The notes below the pieces were generated by a model. It searched no databases. It was not told the origin of the DNA and saw nothing but the letters and a program-made list of their open reading frames with translations. Positions 39,942 to 47,774 of a stretch of 64,000 nucleotides of DNA are shown piece by piece. The position numbers were made by a program, and so were the translations under genes. Every line of letters starts with the position of its first letter. The stretch's first letter is position 1. The stretch is from Lentisalinibacter sp037382365 (GTDB lineage: Bacteria > Pseudomonadota > Gammaproteobacteria > Steroidobacterales > Woeseiaceae). The stretch lies in assembly GCA_037382365.1 (NCBI GenBank), contig JARRPZ010000004.1:1-64000 (forward strand), in the 5' to 3' direction.

Positions 39942-40196
39942 TCAGGAGTGTCGCGTCGTCCAGCGGCCGGTGGGCTGCCGCGCGGCGAGGCCGAGGAGGG
40001 CGACGATACCGGCAAGCAGCAATGCGCCTGCGAGGAGCGGCATGGTGACGGTGGCCAGCGCCACGGTGGCGCCGAGCAGGATGCCGCCGATCAGAGCGAT
40101 CAGACGGGCCAGCAGCCGCCGTACCTGCTCCCAGAGCAGTGGCATCGACCAGACGAAATCGTCCAGTTCATCGAGATACTGAAGCAGTCTCTCCAC
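39942..40196 (-). CDS. Small inner-membrane protein, 84 aa
   Basis: I do not recognise a family. A charged N-terminal part (YLDELDDFVW) precedes two hydrophobic helices (LIALIGGILLGATVALATVT and LLAGALLLAGIVALLGLA). The open frame and clean membrane pattern make it credible as a gene. It lies between htpG and two small ORFs, with a 143-base gap toward htpG that contains no recognisable element. Confidence 0.55.
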   Translation of the reverse strand: MERLLQYLDELDDFVWSMPLLWEQVRRLLARLIALIGGILLGATVALATVTMPLLAGALLLAGIVALLGLAARQPTGRWTTRHS

Positions 40197-40303
40197 GTCG
40201 CATCCGTCCGGATCGGTTCCCTGTATAGCGTAAGTCTAGCGCGTTCGCGCCGCCAGGAGTGTGAAATTGGCCATAAAATTGGTTAACGGCGGTGGTATTC
40301 GAG

Positions 40304-40486
40304 TCAGCGAACACGCCTCAGCATCGGCCGATCATCGCGTGGCGGGGGATCGGCCTCGAGCATGGCGGCCTTCGTGGCCTCCTTGGCATGGCCGATGGCC
40401 TCGTGCACCCAACGCCAGCGTTCTCTGGTTTCGGCATTCTTGAGAAGCGCGAGCTGATCTCCCGTGCCGGTCTTCGGTTTGGACAT
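40304..40486 (-). CDS. Small hypothetical protein, 60 aa
   Basis: 60 residues, MSKPKTGTGDQLALLKNAET at the start, helix-rich and basic (WVHEAIGHAKEATKAAMLEA). No known motif. Retained because start, composition and position between two small same-strand ORFs look natural; it could still be a chance frame. Confidence 0.4.
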   Translation of the reverse strand: MSKPKTGTGDQLALLKNAETRERWRWVHEAIGHAKEATKAAMLEADPPPRDDRPMLRRVR

Positions 40487-40543
40487 GATCTTTCAGGTGG
40501 GCAGATTCTATCGGTCTTGTCGACGCCACCGGCGCCCCCGCGC

Positions 40544-40816
40544 TCACTTCTCGTCGTGATCGTCCTGGTGGCGATCGCTCCAGTTCCGTTTCACTTCTTC
40601 GGTCCAGTTGCGGTAGCCCTTCCACGTGTAGAGCGAGGGATCGAGAGTACCGCGATTCCGGCGCTTCTCGCTGCGGTGAGAAAGCCATCTGCGATAGGCC
40701 TCCCAGGCCCGGCCGTCCCGCTCGCTCTCGTCGTCGGTGACGGGCCCGTCGCGGTCCCGTTCCGTGTCGTCGGCATCATGGCCTTCGGCCCACCGGATTT
40801 CCTTGTCGTCAGGCAT
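40544..40816 (-). CDS. Small acidic hypothetical protein, 90 aa
   Basis: 90 residues from ATG 40816 (MPDDKEIRWAEGHDAD). Strongly charged: an acidic first half, then WEAYRRWLSHRSEKRRNR and a final aromatic motif YTWKGYRNWTEEVKRNW. No family recognised. It is followed after 57 bases by the 60-residue ORF, and an inverted repeat lies in its upstream region. Confidence 0.45.
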   Translation of the reverse strand: MPDDKEIRWAEGHDADDTERDRDGPVTDDESERDGRAWEAYRRWLSHRSEKRRNRGTLDPSLYTWKGYRNWTEEVKRNWSDRHQDDHDEK

Positions 40817-40909
40817 GGCAGATCCCGCTCCCGTTCGATTAGCGAACATTACGCACCCGCGCCTCGGGCAGCCAGGAACTGGATCACAGTGCAATGCGGT
40901 AAAAACTCA

Positions 40910-40942
40910 GTCAAATCAGCATGTTCAACGCGTCTATTTGAC
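40910..40942. promoter_or_regulatory. Inverted repeat upstream of the 90-aa ORF
   Basis: GTCAAAT (40910-40916) and ATTTGAC (40936-40942) with 19 bases between, roughly two helical turns between arm starts. It sits in the 214-base AT-richer gap between ppnN and the small ORFs, where the promoter of the minus-strand small ORFs should be. Operator role is inferred. Confidence 0.35.
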
Positions 40943-41000
40943 GTAAGTGAGGGCTGCGGGCCGCATGCATGCGAGCCTTTTGACTTAACGCCCTGGATTA

Positions 41001-41032
41001 GGGAAAGACCGCGCGACGGGCCGCACGCGGTC
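41001..41032 (-). terminator. Possible terminator of ppnN
   Basis: On the minus strand GACCGCG and CGCGGTC (41007-41013 with 41026-41032) form a 7-bp stem around a GC-rich loop, followed by TTTCCC. The U-tract is weak and the stem touches the ppnN stop codon, so the call is tentative. Confidence 0.4.
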
Positions 41033-42383
41033 AGCCGACAACCTCGTAGCACGGGCTGTAGCTGCCCGAGAGTTTCATCCTTCCCTGGGCGACGAAGCCG
41101 CGCAGGAGTTCGTCCAGCAGCGGCATGATCTGACCGGAAGCCCGGATCCGGAACGGCCCCTGTTCCTCGATCGCCCGTATCGTGTCTTCGCGCACATTGC
41201 CCGACACGATGCCGGAGAATGCGCGACGCAGATTGACTGCGAGTTCGTGGGGAGACTGGTCAGGATGCAGCGCCAGCGCCGCCATGGATTCGTGGGTGGC
41301 GTGGAATGGCCTCTGGAAGTCCGGATCGATGTGCAATCGCCAGTTGTAGTAGTAGGCATCGCTGTGACGCTGGCGGAACTCACGCACGTCGGCGAGCCCG
41401 GACTGGATGGTGCGGGCGACGGTCACGGGATCGTCGATCAGGATCTGGTAGCGACGCCGGGCGCCCTCGCCGAGGGTGGCCGCGACGAACTCGTCGATGC
41501 GCCGGAAATAGTCCTCGCTGCCCGCCGGACCCGTGAACACCAGGGGGAAGGGCGTCTGGGCATTATCCGGGTGCAGCAGGACGCCGAGGATGAAGAGGAT
41601 CTCCTCCGCGGTGCCGACACCGCCGGGGAAGACGACGAATCCGTGGCCGACCCGCACGAAGGCCTCCAGCCGCTTCTCCATGTCCGGCATGATCACGAGT
41701 TCATTGACGATGGGATTCGGCGACTCGGCGGCGATGATGCCCGGTTCGGTGATACCGATATAGCGCCCGTCACGGATGCGCTGCTTCGAATGGCCGATGG
41801 TCGCCCCTTTCATCGGCCCCTTCATGGCCCCCGGACCGCATCCTGTGCACACCTGCAGGCCGCGCAGGCCGAGCTCGTAGCCTACGGTCTTCGTGTAGTC
41901 GTATTCCTCGCGGCTGATCGCGTGGCCGCCCCAGCAGACGATCACGTCGGTGTCGGCGGGCGCTCGCACGATGCGGGCATTGCGCAGCACGTGGAAGACG
42001 GCGTTCGTGATCGATTCGGACGATGCGAGATCGAACTGGCCGCCCTCGCGCAGCTCGTTGTCGACGAACACCACGTCCCGGAGTACCGCGAACAGCAGTT
42101 CGCGGATACCCCGGATCATGCGGCCGTCGACGAAGGCGGAATCGGGCGCATTGCGCAGGGCCAGGCGTACGCCTCTGTCCTGCTGGATGATGCCGATCTC
42201 GAAGTCCCGGTAGCGCGCGAGCAGCTCCCGGGTGTCGTCCGTCATGGAACCGGATGTCAGGACCGCGAGTGCACAACGCCTCAGCAGGCCGTACAGACCG
42301 CCCTCGCCTCGATTGCGCAGCCGGTTGACTTCCTCCTGGGACAGGAGTTCGAGGCTGCCCTCGGGGGAGACTTCGATATCCAT
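41031..42383 (-). CDS. ppnN: Pyrimidine/purine nucleotide 5'-monophosphate nucleosidase PpnN (LOG family)
   Basis: 450 residues from ATG 42383 (MDIEVSPEGSLELLSQEEVN), as in the 454-residue E. coli YgdH. LOG-type core: VCWGGHAISREEYDYTKTVG, TGCGPGAMKGPMKGATIGH, the phosphoribosyl-binding HGFVVFPGGVGTAEEILFIL and the C-terminal extension with HPDQSPHELAVNLRRAFSGI. Cleaves nucleoside monophosphates to base and ribose 5-phosphate; in E. coli it is controlled by ppGpp. Confidence 0.93.
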   Translation of the reverse strand: MDIEVSPEGSLELLSQEEVNRLRNRGEGGLYGLLRRCALAVLTSGSMTDDTRELLARYRDFEIGIIQQDRGVRLALRNAPDSAFVDGRMIRGIRELLFAVLRDVVFVDNELREGGQFDLASSESITNAVFHVLRNARIVRAPADTDVIVCWGGHAISREEYDYTKTVGYELGLRGLQVCTGCGPGAMKGPMKGATIGHSKQRIRDGRYIGITEPGIIAAESPNPIVNELVIMPDMEKRLEAFVRVGHGFVVFPGGVGTAEEILFILGVLLHPDNAQTPFPLVFTGPAGSEDYFRRIDEFVAATLGEGARRRYQILIDDPVTVARTIQSGLADVREFRQRHSDAYYYNWRLHIDPDFQRPFHATHESMAALALHPDQSPHELAVNLRRAFSGIVSGNVREDTIRAIEEQGPFRIRASGQIMPLLDELLRGFVAQGRMKLSGSYSPCYEVVG

Positions 42384-42445
42384 GGTCGGTGCCTGTTCGG
42401 GGTATGGGCTGCGGGCCGCCACGTCGTCGCGCGGCGAGCACGGCC

Positions 42446-42982
42446 TCAGGGGCGGATCTCGATCGGCGTGTTCTCGCGCGTCATGAGCCAGATGTCCACC
42501 ATCGCCGCGTTGGACACCGCGATACAGCCGTCGGTCCAGTCGGCACTGCGGTAGAACTCCGGTGTGTACTTCGGCTCGTTGGGATAACCGTGGATCATGA
42601 TCTGGCCGCCAGGATCCACGCCCCGGCGCCGGGCCCGCTGCCGGTCACTGCCGTTCGGGTAAGAGATACGAATCGACAGGAAGAAGTCGCTGTCCTCGTT
42701 GCGCGCATCGAGATAGTAGAGGCCTTCCGGGGTGCGGGAGTCCCCCTCCTGTTCCTTGTGTCCTTCGGGTTCCATGCCGAGGAAAATGTCGTAGGCCGCG
42801 AGTATGCGTTCGCCTTTGACCAGGTAGAGCTTGCGGTCGGATTTCTCGACGACGACTTTGTCAGCGACCTCCAGACTGGCCCAGGCCCCGTATGGCCAGG
42901 CGGCGATCGCGGCGATCACCAGGCTCAGCACCGCCGTCATCTGCTGGTATGCCTGTGCCTCTGGTCGGTTCACTACACGCAT
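42446..42982 (-). CDS. L,D-transpeptidase (YkuD domain)
   Basis: 178 residues from ATG 42982; ATG 42940 is possible. A hydrophobic segment (AVLSLVIAAIAAWPYGAWAS) acts as signal peptide or anchor. YkuD domain: KVVVEKSDRKLYLVKGERIL, DSRTPEGLYYLDARNEDSDF, IMIHGYPN and the catalytic cysteine motif DWTDGCIAVSNAAM. Periplasmic enzyme that cross-links peptidoglycan or attaches proteins to it. Lies 62 bases downstream of the 131-residue membrane protein gene boundary, on the same strand as ppnN. Confidence 0.88.
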   Translation of the reverse strand: MRVVNRPEAQAYQQMTAVLSLVIAAIAAWPYGAWASLEVADKVVVEKSDRKLYLVKGERILAAYDIFLGMEPEGHKEQEGDSRTPEGLYYLDARNEDSDFFLSIRISYPNGSDRQRARRRGVDPGGQIMIHGYPNEPKYTPEFYRSADWTDGCIAVSNAAMVDIWLMTRENTPIEIRP

Positions 42983-43048
42983 TTCCTCTGCCGTCTCTCA
43001 CGACGACAACCTATGCTAAGACCTCTGTGCCGCACACACAACGGCGTC

Positions 43049-43444
43049 TCATTCCTGATCGATGTTCCGCCCGATGATCCAGCCAATGGCGAAGCCGATC
43101 GCTCCAGCCCCTGTCGTATACCAGGGCAGGAACCGGAACAGCAGGTCCGGGGTCCGGGCACGACTGGCCATCCCGCCCCAGTCCAGTGCCAGGCCGAGAT
43201 GCAGATAAAGCGACAGCCCGATCGCCGGCACCGCGAAGCCGAACGCGCCAAGCAGGTAGCGCCAACGCGGCCTCCGCCATTGCCAGCCGGCCTTCGCCAG
43301 AGCGAGCACCAGCAACACGCCGGTCAGCAGGACCGGCAGGAGATTCATCGGCACGTGCGGGCCCCCGTCCTCGACCGTCACGATCACGGCAGCGACGGCG
43401 GCGAGGAATGCGAGCGCCGGCAGCAGCCGCCAGAATGAGGTCAT
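43049..43444 (-). CDS. Integral membrane protein of unknown function, 131 aa
   Basis: 131 residues from ATG 43444 (MTSFWRLLPALAFLAAVAAV). Four hydrophobic helices near residues 5-22, 32-50, 62-80 and 103-122. No catalytic motif. The promoter would be in the AT-rich 164-base region shared with the divergent hydrolase gene at 43609. Stop lies 66 bases before the L,D-transpeptidase start, so the two may be co-transcribed. Confidence 0.6.
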   Translation of the reverse strand: MTSFWRLLPALAFLAAVAAVIVTVEDGGPHVPMNLLPVLLTGVLLVLALAKAGWQWRRPRWRYLLGAFGFAVPAIGLSLYLHLGLALDWGGMASRARTPDLLFRFLPWYTTGAGAIGFAIGWIIGRNIDQE

Positions 43445-43608
43445 GCCGGATTGTCTCCCGGGCACCGATTTGAGGTAAATTCGAGATGTACAACAACAGA
43501 TCACAGATTTTCAAGTAATTTTCATGTAGTTTACCGGCCACATCGAAGCCTCGCCGGGCTTCCGCGCGGGCGGGGTCGATCGCCATACGCAGGGCAGAGC
43601 ACACAGGG

Positions 43609-45003
43609 ATGATCACAGCGCATGAAAACAGGGTGCACGCGCTCACGGTCGCCATCGCGGCGGTCCTGCTGTCGTTCGCCTCTGCATTGACGACGGCGCG
43701 CGCCGCTCCGGGCATCGGCGCGACCGAAGAAGTCGTCGACAACCCGATCGAGGCGCGCGCGGACGGAGATGGAAAAAAGACCGGCGATGCCGCCGATCGG
43801 CCGGCATCGACGGCGGACGACCGACCGCTCACCGCCCTCGAACCCCTGGAGTGGGACGAAGCGAAAAAGGCGGATCCGAGACCGCTCGAACTCCTCGGCA
43901 GGACGGTGCCACCGGGCAGCTACCAACGACTGAGCTGGTCCGCGACGGAACTGTTCGAGGGTATCCCCGTGGACACACCCGTGCTCGTGATGAACGGGCG
44001 CTATGGCGGACCCGTGCTCTGCCTGAGCGCCGCGGTCCACGGCGACGAGCTGAACGGGATCGAGATGGTACGCCGGGTGATGCACGATCTGGATCCGCAA
44101 AAGCTCTCGGGGGCCGTCATCGGTGTCCCGATCGTGAACCTGCAGGCGTTCCGTCGCGGCTCCCGCTACCTGCCGGACCGGCGGGACCTGAACCGCTATT
44201 TTCCCGGTAATCCGGACGGCAGCGCCGCCTCGCGCATTGCCCACTCATTCTTCACGAGCATCGTCCGCCACTGCGACGCGCTGGTCGACCTGCACACGGG
44301 CTCCTTCGATCGCGCCAACCTGCCTCAGCTCAGGGCGGATCTGCGTGATCCCGGCGTCGTGACCCTGACCCAGGGCTTCGGAGCGACTGTGATCATCAAC
44401 AGCGTGCCGGCCGAGGGTACCCTGCGACGGGCGGCAACCGACGCGGGGGTCCCGACCGTGACACTGGAAGCCGGCGGCCCTTCGCGTCTCGAGATAGCGG
44501 AAGTGAATCACGGCGTGAAGGGGATCGAGACGCTCCTGAATACCCTCGGCATGGTGCGCAAGGTCAGTCTGTGGGGAGATCCCGAGCCCGTCTATTACCG
44601 ATCGACCTGGGTGCGCGCCAATCGGGGCGGCATCCTGCTCTCGGAGGTCGATCTCGGCCGTCGGGTGCGGGCGGGCGATCTGCTCGGGACCATCACCGAC
44701 CCCATCACCAACGCGCGCACGAACGTCTATGCGCCCACGGACGGTCGCGTCATCGGCATGGCGCTCAACCAGGTCGTCATGCCGGGCTATGCCGCATTCC
44801 ATATCGGCCTGCCGCGACCGGAGCCGCAGACCGCCGAGGCCGACCCGTCGGCGGCGGACGAGGGAGACGACGGAGACGACGGCGAGGACGTCACGGGACG
44901 GGATCGAGGGCCGGCCGGAGAGGCGGCCGTCGCGGATGCCGCGGAGCGGCCTGCCGCCCGGAGCGTCGACCCCGCACAAGAGACCGACGAAGAAGAAGAG
45001 TAG
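43609..45003 (+). CDS. Exported succinylglutamate desuccinylase/aspartoacylase family hydrolase
   Basis: 464 residues with an N-terminal signal peptide (LTVAIAAVLLSFASALTTARA) and a polar region of some 60 residues before the enzyme. Zinc carboxypeptidase-like core: LCLSAAVHGDELNGIEMVRR with the HxxE zinc pair, DLNRYFPGNPDGSAASRIAH, LVDLHTGSFDRANLPQL and TLEAGGPSRLE with the catalytic glutamate. A biotinyl-lipoyl-like C-terminal domain follows (GDLLGTITDPITNARTNVYA), then an acidic tail ending in repeated Glu. Family members are mostly cytoplasmic; this one should act in the periplasm. Substrate unknown. Confidence 0.82.
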   Translation: MITAHENRVHALTVAIAAVLLSFASALTTARAAPGIGATEEVVDNPIEARADGDGKKTGDAADRPASTADDRPLTALEPLEWDEAKKADPRPLELLGRTVPPGSYQRLSWSATELFEGIPVDTPVLVMNGRYGGPVLCLSAAVHGDELNGIEMVRRVMHDLDPQKLSGAVIGVPIVNLQAFRRGSRYLPDRRDLNRYFPGNPDGSAASRIAHSFFTSIVRHCDALVDLHTGSFDRANLPQLRADLRDPGVVTLTQGFGATVIINSVPAEGTLRRAATDAGVPTVTLEAGGPSRLEIAEVNHGVKGIETLLNTLGMVRKVSLWGDPEPVYYRSTWVRANRGGILLSEVDLGRRVRAGDLLGTITDPITNARTNVYAPTDGRVIGMALNQVVMPGYAAFHIGLPRPEPQTAEADPSAADEGDDGDDGEDVTGRDRGPAGEAAVADAAERPAARSVDPAQETDEEEE

Positions 45004-45027
45004 ACCGGCGCCGCCGCCGGGGACTCG

Positions 45028-45055
45028 GGGACGGCCGGGGAACCCCGGCCGTCCC
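45028..45055. repeat. 13-bp perfect inverted repeat between hydrolase and htpX
   Basis: GGGACGGCCGGGG (45028-45040) and CCCCGGCCGTCCC (45043-45055) are separated by AA. It sits between convergent genes and could fold on either strand as a strong hairpin limiting read-through, but there is no U-tract. Confidence 0.6.
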
Positions 45056-45105
45056 GGGAATCCGCGGTCAGACTCCCTCCGGCTCTCAAGAAAGCCTTTG
45101 CCTTC

Positions 45106-45990
45106 CTAGACGCGTGCCTCTTTCAGGGCCGCGATACGGTCCTGCAGCGGCGGATGGGTCATGAAGAGCTTGCGAAGACCCTCGGCGCCCAGCCCCGAAA
45201 TCCCGAATGCGGACAGTTGCCGCGGCAATTCGCTCGGTTCATAGGTCGCGCGCAGCTTCTCCAGAGCCGCGATCATCTTGGCCCGGCCCGCCAGGTCGGC
45301 ACCACCGGCATCCGCGCGGAATTCCCGCCGGCGCGAGAACCAGTGCACGATGATGGTCGCCAGGATGCCGAAGAGGATCTGGGCGACGAGGCTGGTCAGG
45401 AAGAAGCCGATGCCGGCCCCGTGCTCGTTCCGGAAGACGACCCGGTCGACGAAGAAACCGACCACGCGCGAGAGGAAGATCACGAACGTGTTCAGCACGC
45501 CCTGCAGCAGCGTCATGGTCACCATGTCGCCGTTGGCGATGTGCGAGACCTCGTGCGCCAGCACGGCTTCCGCCTCGGTCCGATCCATCTTGCTGAGCAG
45601 GCCCGAGCTGACGGCGACGAGCGCCTTGTTGCGACTCATGCCGGTCGCGAATGCGTTCACTTCCGGCGCATCGTAGACGGCCACATCCGGCATGCCTATG
45701 CCGGCACGCGTCGCCTGCGCCTGCACGGTATTCACCAGCCACGACTCGACCGCGCTGGCGGGCTGTCCGATGACCTTCGCCCCGGTGGTCATGATCGCCA
45801 CCTTCTTGGAGATAGCGAGGGAAATCAGGGAACCGCCGAATCCGATTACCGCCGAGAAAACGAGCAGCGACGTGAGGTTGAGTCCGCCCGTCTCGGAGAT
45901 GATGTTCTCCAGACCCAGTACGCGGAACACGATGGTGATGACCGCCAGCACGGCCACGTTGGTTGCCACGAACAACAGGATCCTTTTCAT
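45106..45990 (-). CDS. htpX: Membrane zinc protease HtpX
   Basis: 294 residues, matching the E. coli protein (293). Two N-terminal helices (LLFVATNVAVLAVITIVFRV, LTSLLVFSAVIGFGGSLISL), zinc motif in AVLAHEVSHIANGD, two further helices, and the distal glutamate region SRRREFRADAGGADL. Degrades misfolded inner-membrane proteins together with FtsH. Upstream, GGGGTCC and GGACCCC (46029-46035 and 46057-46063) form a spaced inverted repeat of unknown role. Confidence 0.95.
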   Translation of the reverse strand: MKRILLFVATNVAVLAVITIVFRVLGLENIISETGGLNLTSLLVFSAVIGFGGSLISLAISKKVAIMTTGAKVIGQPASAVESWLVNTVQAQATRAGIGMPDVAVYDAPEVNAFATGMSRNKALVAVSSGLLSKMDRTEAEAVLAHEVSHIANGDMVTMTLLQGVLNTFVIFLSRVVGFFVDRVVFRNEHGAGIGFFLTSLVAQILFGILATIIVHWFSRRREFRADAGGADLAGRAKMIAALEKLRATYEPSELPRQLSAFGISGLGAEGLRKLFMTHPPLQDRIAALKEARV

Positions 45991-46128
45991 ACGCGCTACT
46001 CCAGAGCAATCGGTGACTGACGGATCATGGGGTCCGCCACCCGTAATTCAAGTCTTGGACCCCGTTATGACCATCCGGGGAGGGTACAATTCCGCAGCAA
46101 TGCTCGTACCCGGCGCAAGGTTTTCCCG

Positions 46129-47043
46129 ATGACCGATACCGACCCGTCGTCCGGCCGGCCGGCGCCGGTCTCCCGGGACCTTCTGATCCGCGCCGCCCTG
46201 CTCGTGCAGCGGGGCATCGTGCACCTCCCCTGGCCGGTCCAGAAGGCGATCGGCAAGGCACTCGGCGGCGTTGCCTACCGGATCGCCCGGCGGCGGCGGC
46301 GCATCGCCCGCCGCAACCTCGAGTTGTGCTTCCCCGAACTCGACGAAACGGACAGGGAAACGCTGCTGCGGGACCATTTCCGCTCCCTCGGGATCGGGGT
46401 CATGGAGATCGGCATGGCCTGGTGGGCGAGCGATCATCGCCTGAAACCGATGGCGCGCATCGAGGGCCTCGAGCATCTCCAGCAATCCCGGGGCCTGCGT
46501 CGGCCCGCCCTCCTCGTCGCCGGCCATTTCACGACAATGGACCTGACCTGCCGCCTGCTCGGCCTGGCGGTCGAGTACGACGGTATCCAGCGGCCGTTCG
46601 GCCTCCCGGGCCTCGACCGGCAGCTCAGCCGCGGCAGGCGGCGCGCCGTCGGGCGCCTGTACTCGAAATTCGACCTCCGGGCCATACTGGACGCCCTGGC
46701 GGAGAATCGCACGATCTGGATGGCCGTGGACCAGGCGCAGACCGGCAGCCGTCCGGTCATCGCGCCTTTCTTCGGACTGCCTGCGCCCACGACGGGCAGC
46801 CCGGCCCGACTCACGGCCCGCAGCGGTGCCCGGGTGCTCCCGGTGATCGGGTACCGCGAACCGGATGGCCGTTACCGGGTGAGAATCGAGGCGCCGCTCG
46901 AGGACTTCCCGAGCGGCGATGCCACGGCCGATGCGGCGAGACTCAACCGCGTGATCGAACGGCATGCCCGCCTGGTACCCGATCAGTACTATTGGATCCA
47001 CCGCCGCTTCAAGACGGACCCGTCGCCCTACCAGGATCTCTGA
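46129..47043 (+). CDS. lpxL: Lipid A biosynthesis acyltransferase (LpxL/HtrB family)
   Basis: 304 residues from ATG 46129. N-terminal membrane-associated part with RIARRRRRIARRNLELCFPE, catalytic HxxxxD in AGHFTTMD, then LYSKFDLRAILDALAENRTI, FFGLPAPTTGSPARLTARSG and the late YYWIHRRFKT motif. Adds a secondary acyl chain to Kdo2- or Kdo-lipid A on the cytoplasmic face of the inner membrane. LpxL and LpxM types cannot be separated by eye. It ends two bases before the convergent kdkA. Confidence 0.88.
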   Translation: MTDTDPSSGRPAPVSRDLLIRAALLVQRGIVHLPWPVQKAIGKALGGVAYRIARRRRRIARRNLELCFPELDETDRETLLRDHFRSLGIGVMEIGMAWWASDHRLKPMARIEGLEHLQQSRGLRRPALLVAGHFTTMDLTCRLLGLAVEYDGIQRPFGLPGLDRQLSRGRRRAVGRLYSKFDLRAILDALAENRTIWMAVDQAQTGSRPVIAPFFGLPAPTTGSPARLTARSGARVLPVIGYREPDGRYRVRIEAPLEDFPSGDATADAARLNRVIERHARLVPDQYYWIHRRFKTDPSPYQDL

Positions 47044-47044
47044 G

Positions 47045-47755
47045 TCAGCGATCGCCGTATCCCGAGAGCAGAGACTGCCAGTCGGTTTCCTCGAAGTGCA
47101 ATCCGCCGCCCGTGCCGGCGAGCTTGTCCAGCGAGCGTCGCAATCGATCGACGTTGCCCCGCCGCCAGCTTCCCGGCGGGCGCAGGCGGCCCCGGTCGAA
47201 ATCCAGGAGCCAGACCTCGCCATTCGCGCCCAGTTGAATGTTGTGGGCGTTGAGATCCGCATGACAGACGCCCGCGTCGTGGAAACGCCGGATGGTAGCG
47301 CCGATGCGCTCCCATTCCCCCGGAGCGAGCGGGCGATCCCCGAGCACGCCTGCCAGCGATCGTACGCCCTCCAGCCGGCGCGTCAGAAGGTCTGCCCGAT
47401 AGATCAGTCCGCGGCGCCGGTAGCCGGCGGCCGCCGGTTCCGGCACCGGCAGGCCCATCTCTGCCAGGCGGGCGAGCAGGCGGAACTCGCGGAACGGGCG
47501 CGTGGCGGAGGCACCCCGCCACAGGAACTGGTCGTCCAGCACCCGGCCGACGAGGCCACCGCGGTGATAATGTCGCAGGACGAACCGGCCTTCGTCGCCT
47601 TCCACGAAACGGACCTCGCCGCGTCCGGCCGTGTCGGGCGCGGCACTGAGCACCGGCCATCCGTCGGCCTGCAACCGGGACGGATCGAAGTGGTTGAGGA
47701 TACGGGGATCGTATAGGATGGCGCCGTCCGCGCTGGTCAGGATCCTCTCATCCAC
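47045..47755 (-). CDS. kdkA: 3-deoxy-D-manno-octulosonic acid kinase KdkA
   Basis: 236 residues from GTG 47755; the frame extends further but then overlaps opsX. Kinase-like fold: RFVLRHYHRGGLVGRVLDDQ, YRADLLTRRLEGVRSLAG, the catalytic loop FHDAGVCHADLNAHNIQL and metal site VWLLDFDRGRLR. Phosphorylates Kdo of the LPS inner core, mainly in species with a single Kdo. It is divergent from opsX by 19 bases, the pairing known from Haemophilus influenzae. Confidence 0.9.
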   Translation of the reverse strand: MDERILTSADGAILYDPRILNHFDPSRLQADGWPVLSAAPDTAGRGEVRFVEGDEGRFVLRHYHRGGLVGRVLDDQFLWRGASATRPFREFRLLARLAEMGLPVPEPAAAGYRRRGLIYRADLLTRRLEGVRSLAGVLGDRPLAPGEWERIGATIRRFHDAGVCHADLNAHNIQLGANGEVWLLDFDRGRLRPPGSWRRGNVDRLRRSLDKLAGTGGGLHFEETDWQSLLSGYGDR

Positions 47756-47774
47756 TCTTCTCGGCTCCGAGGCA

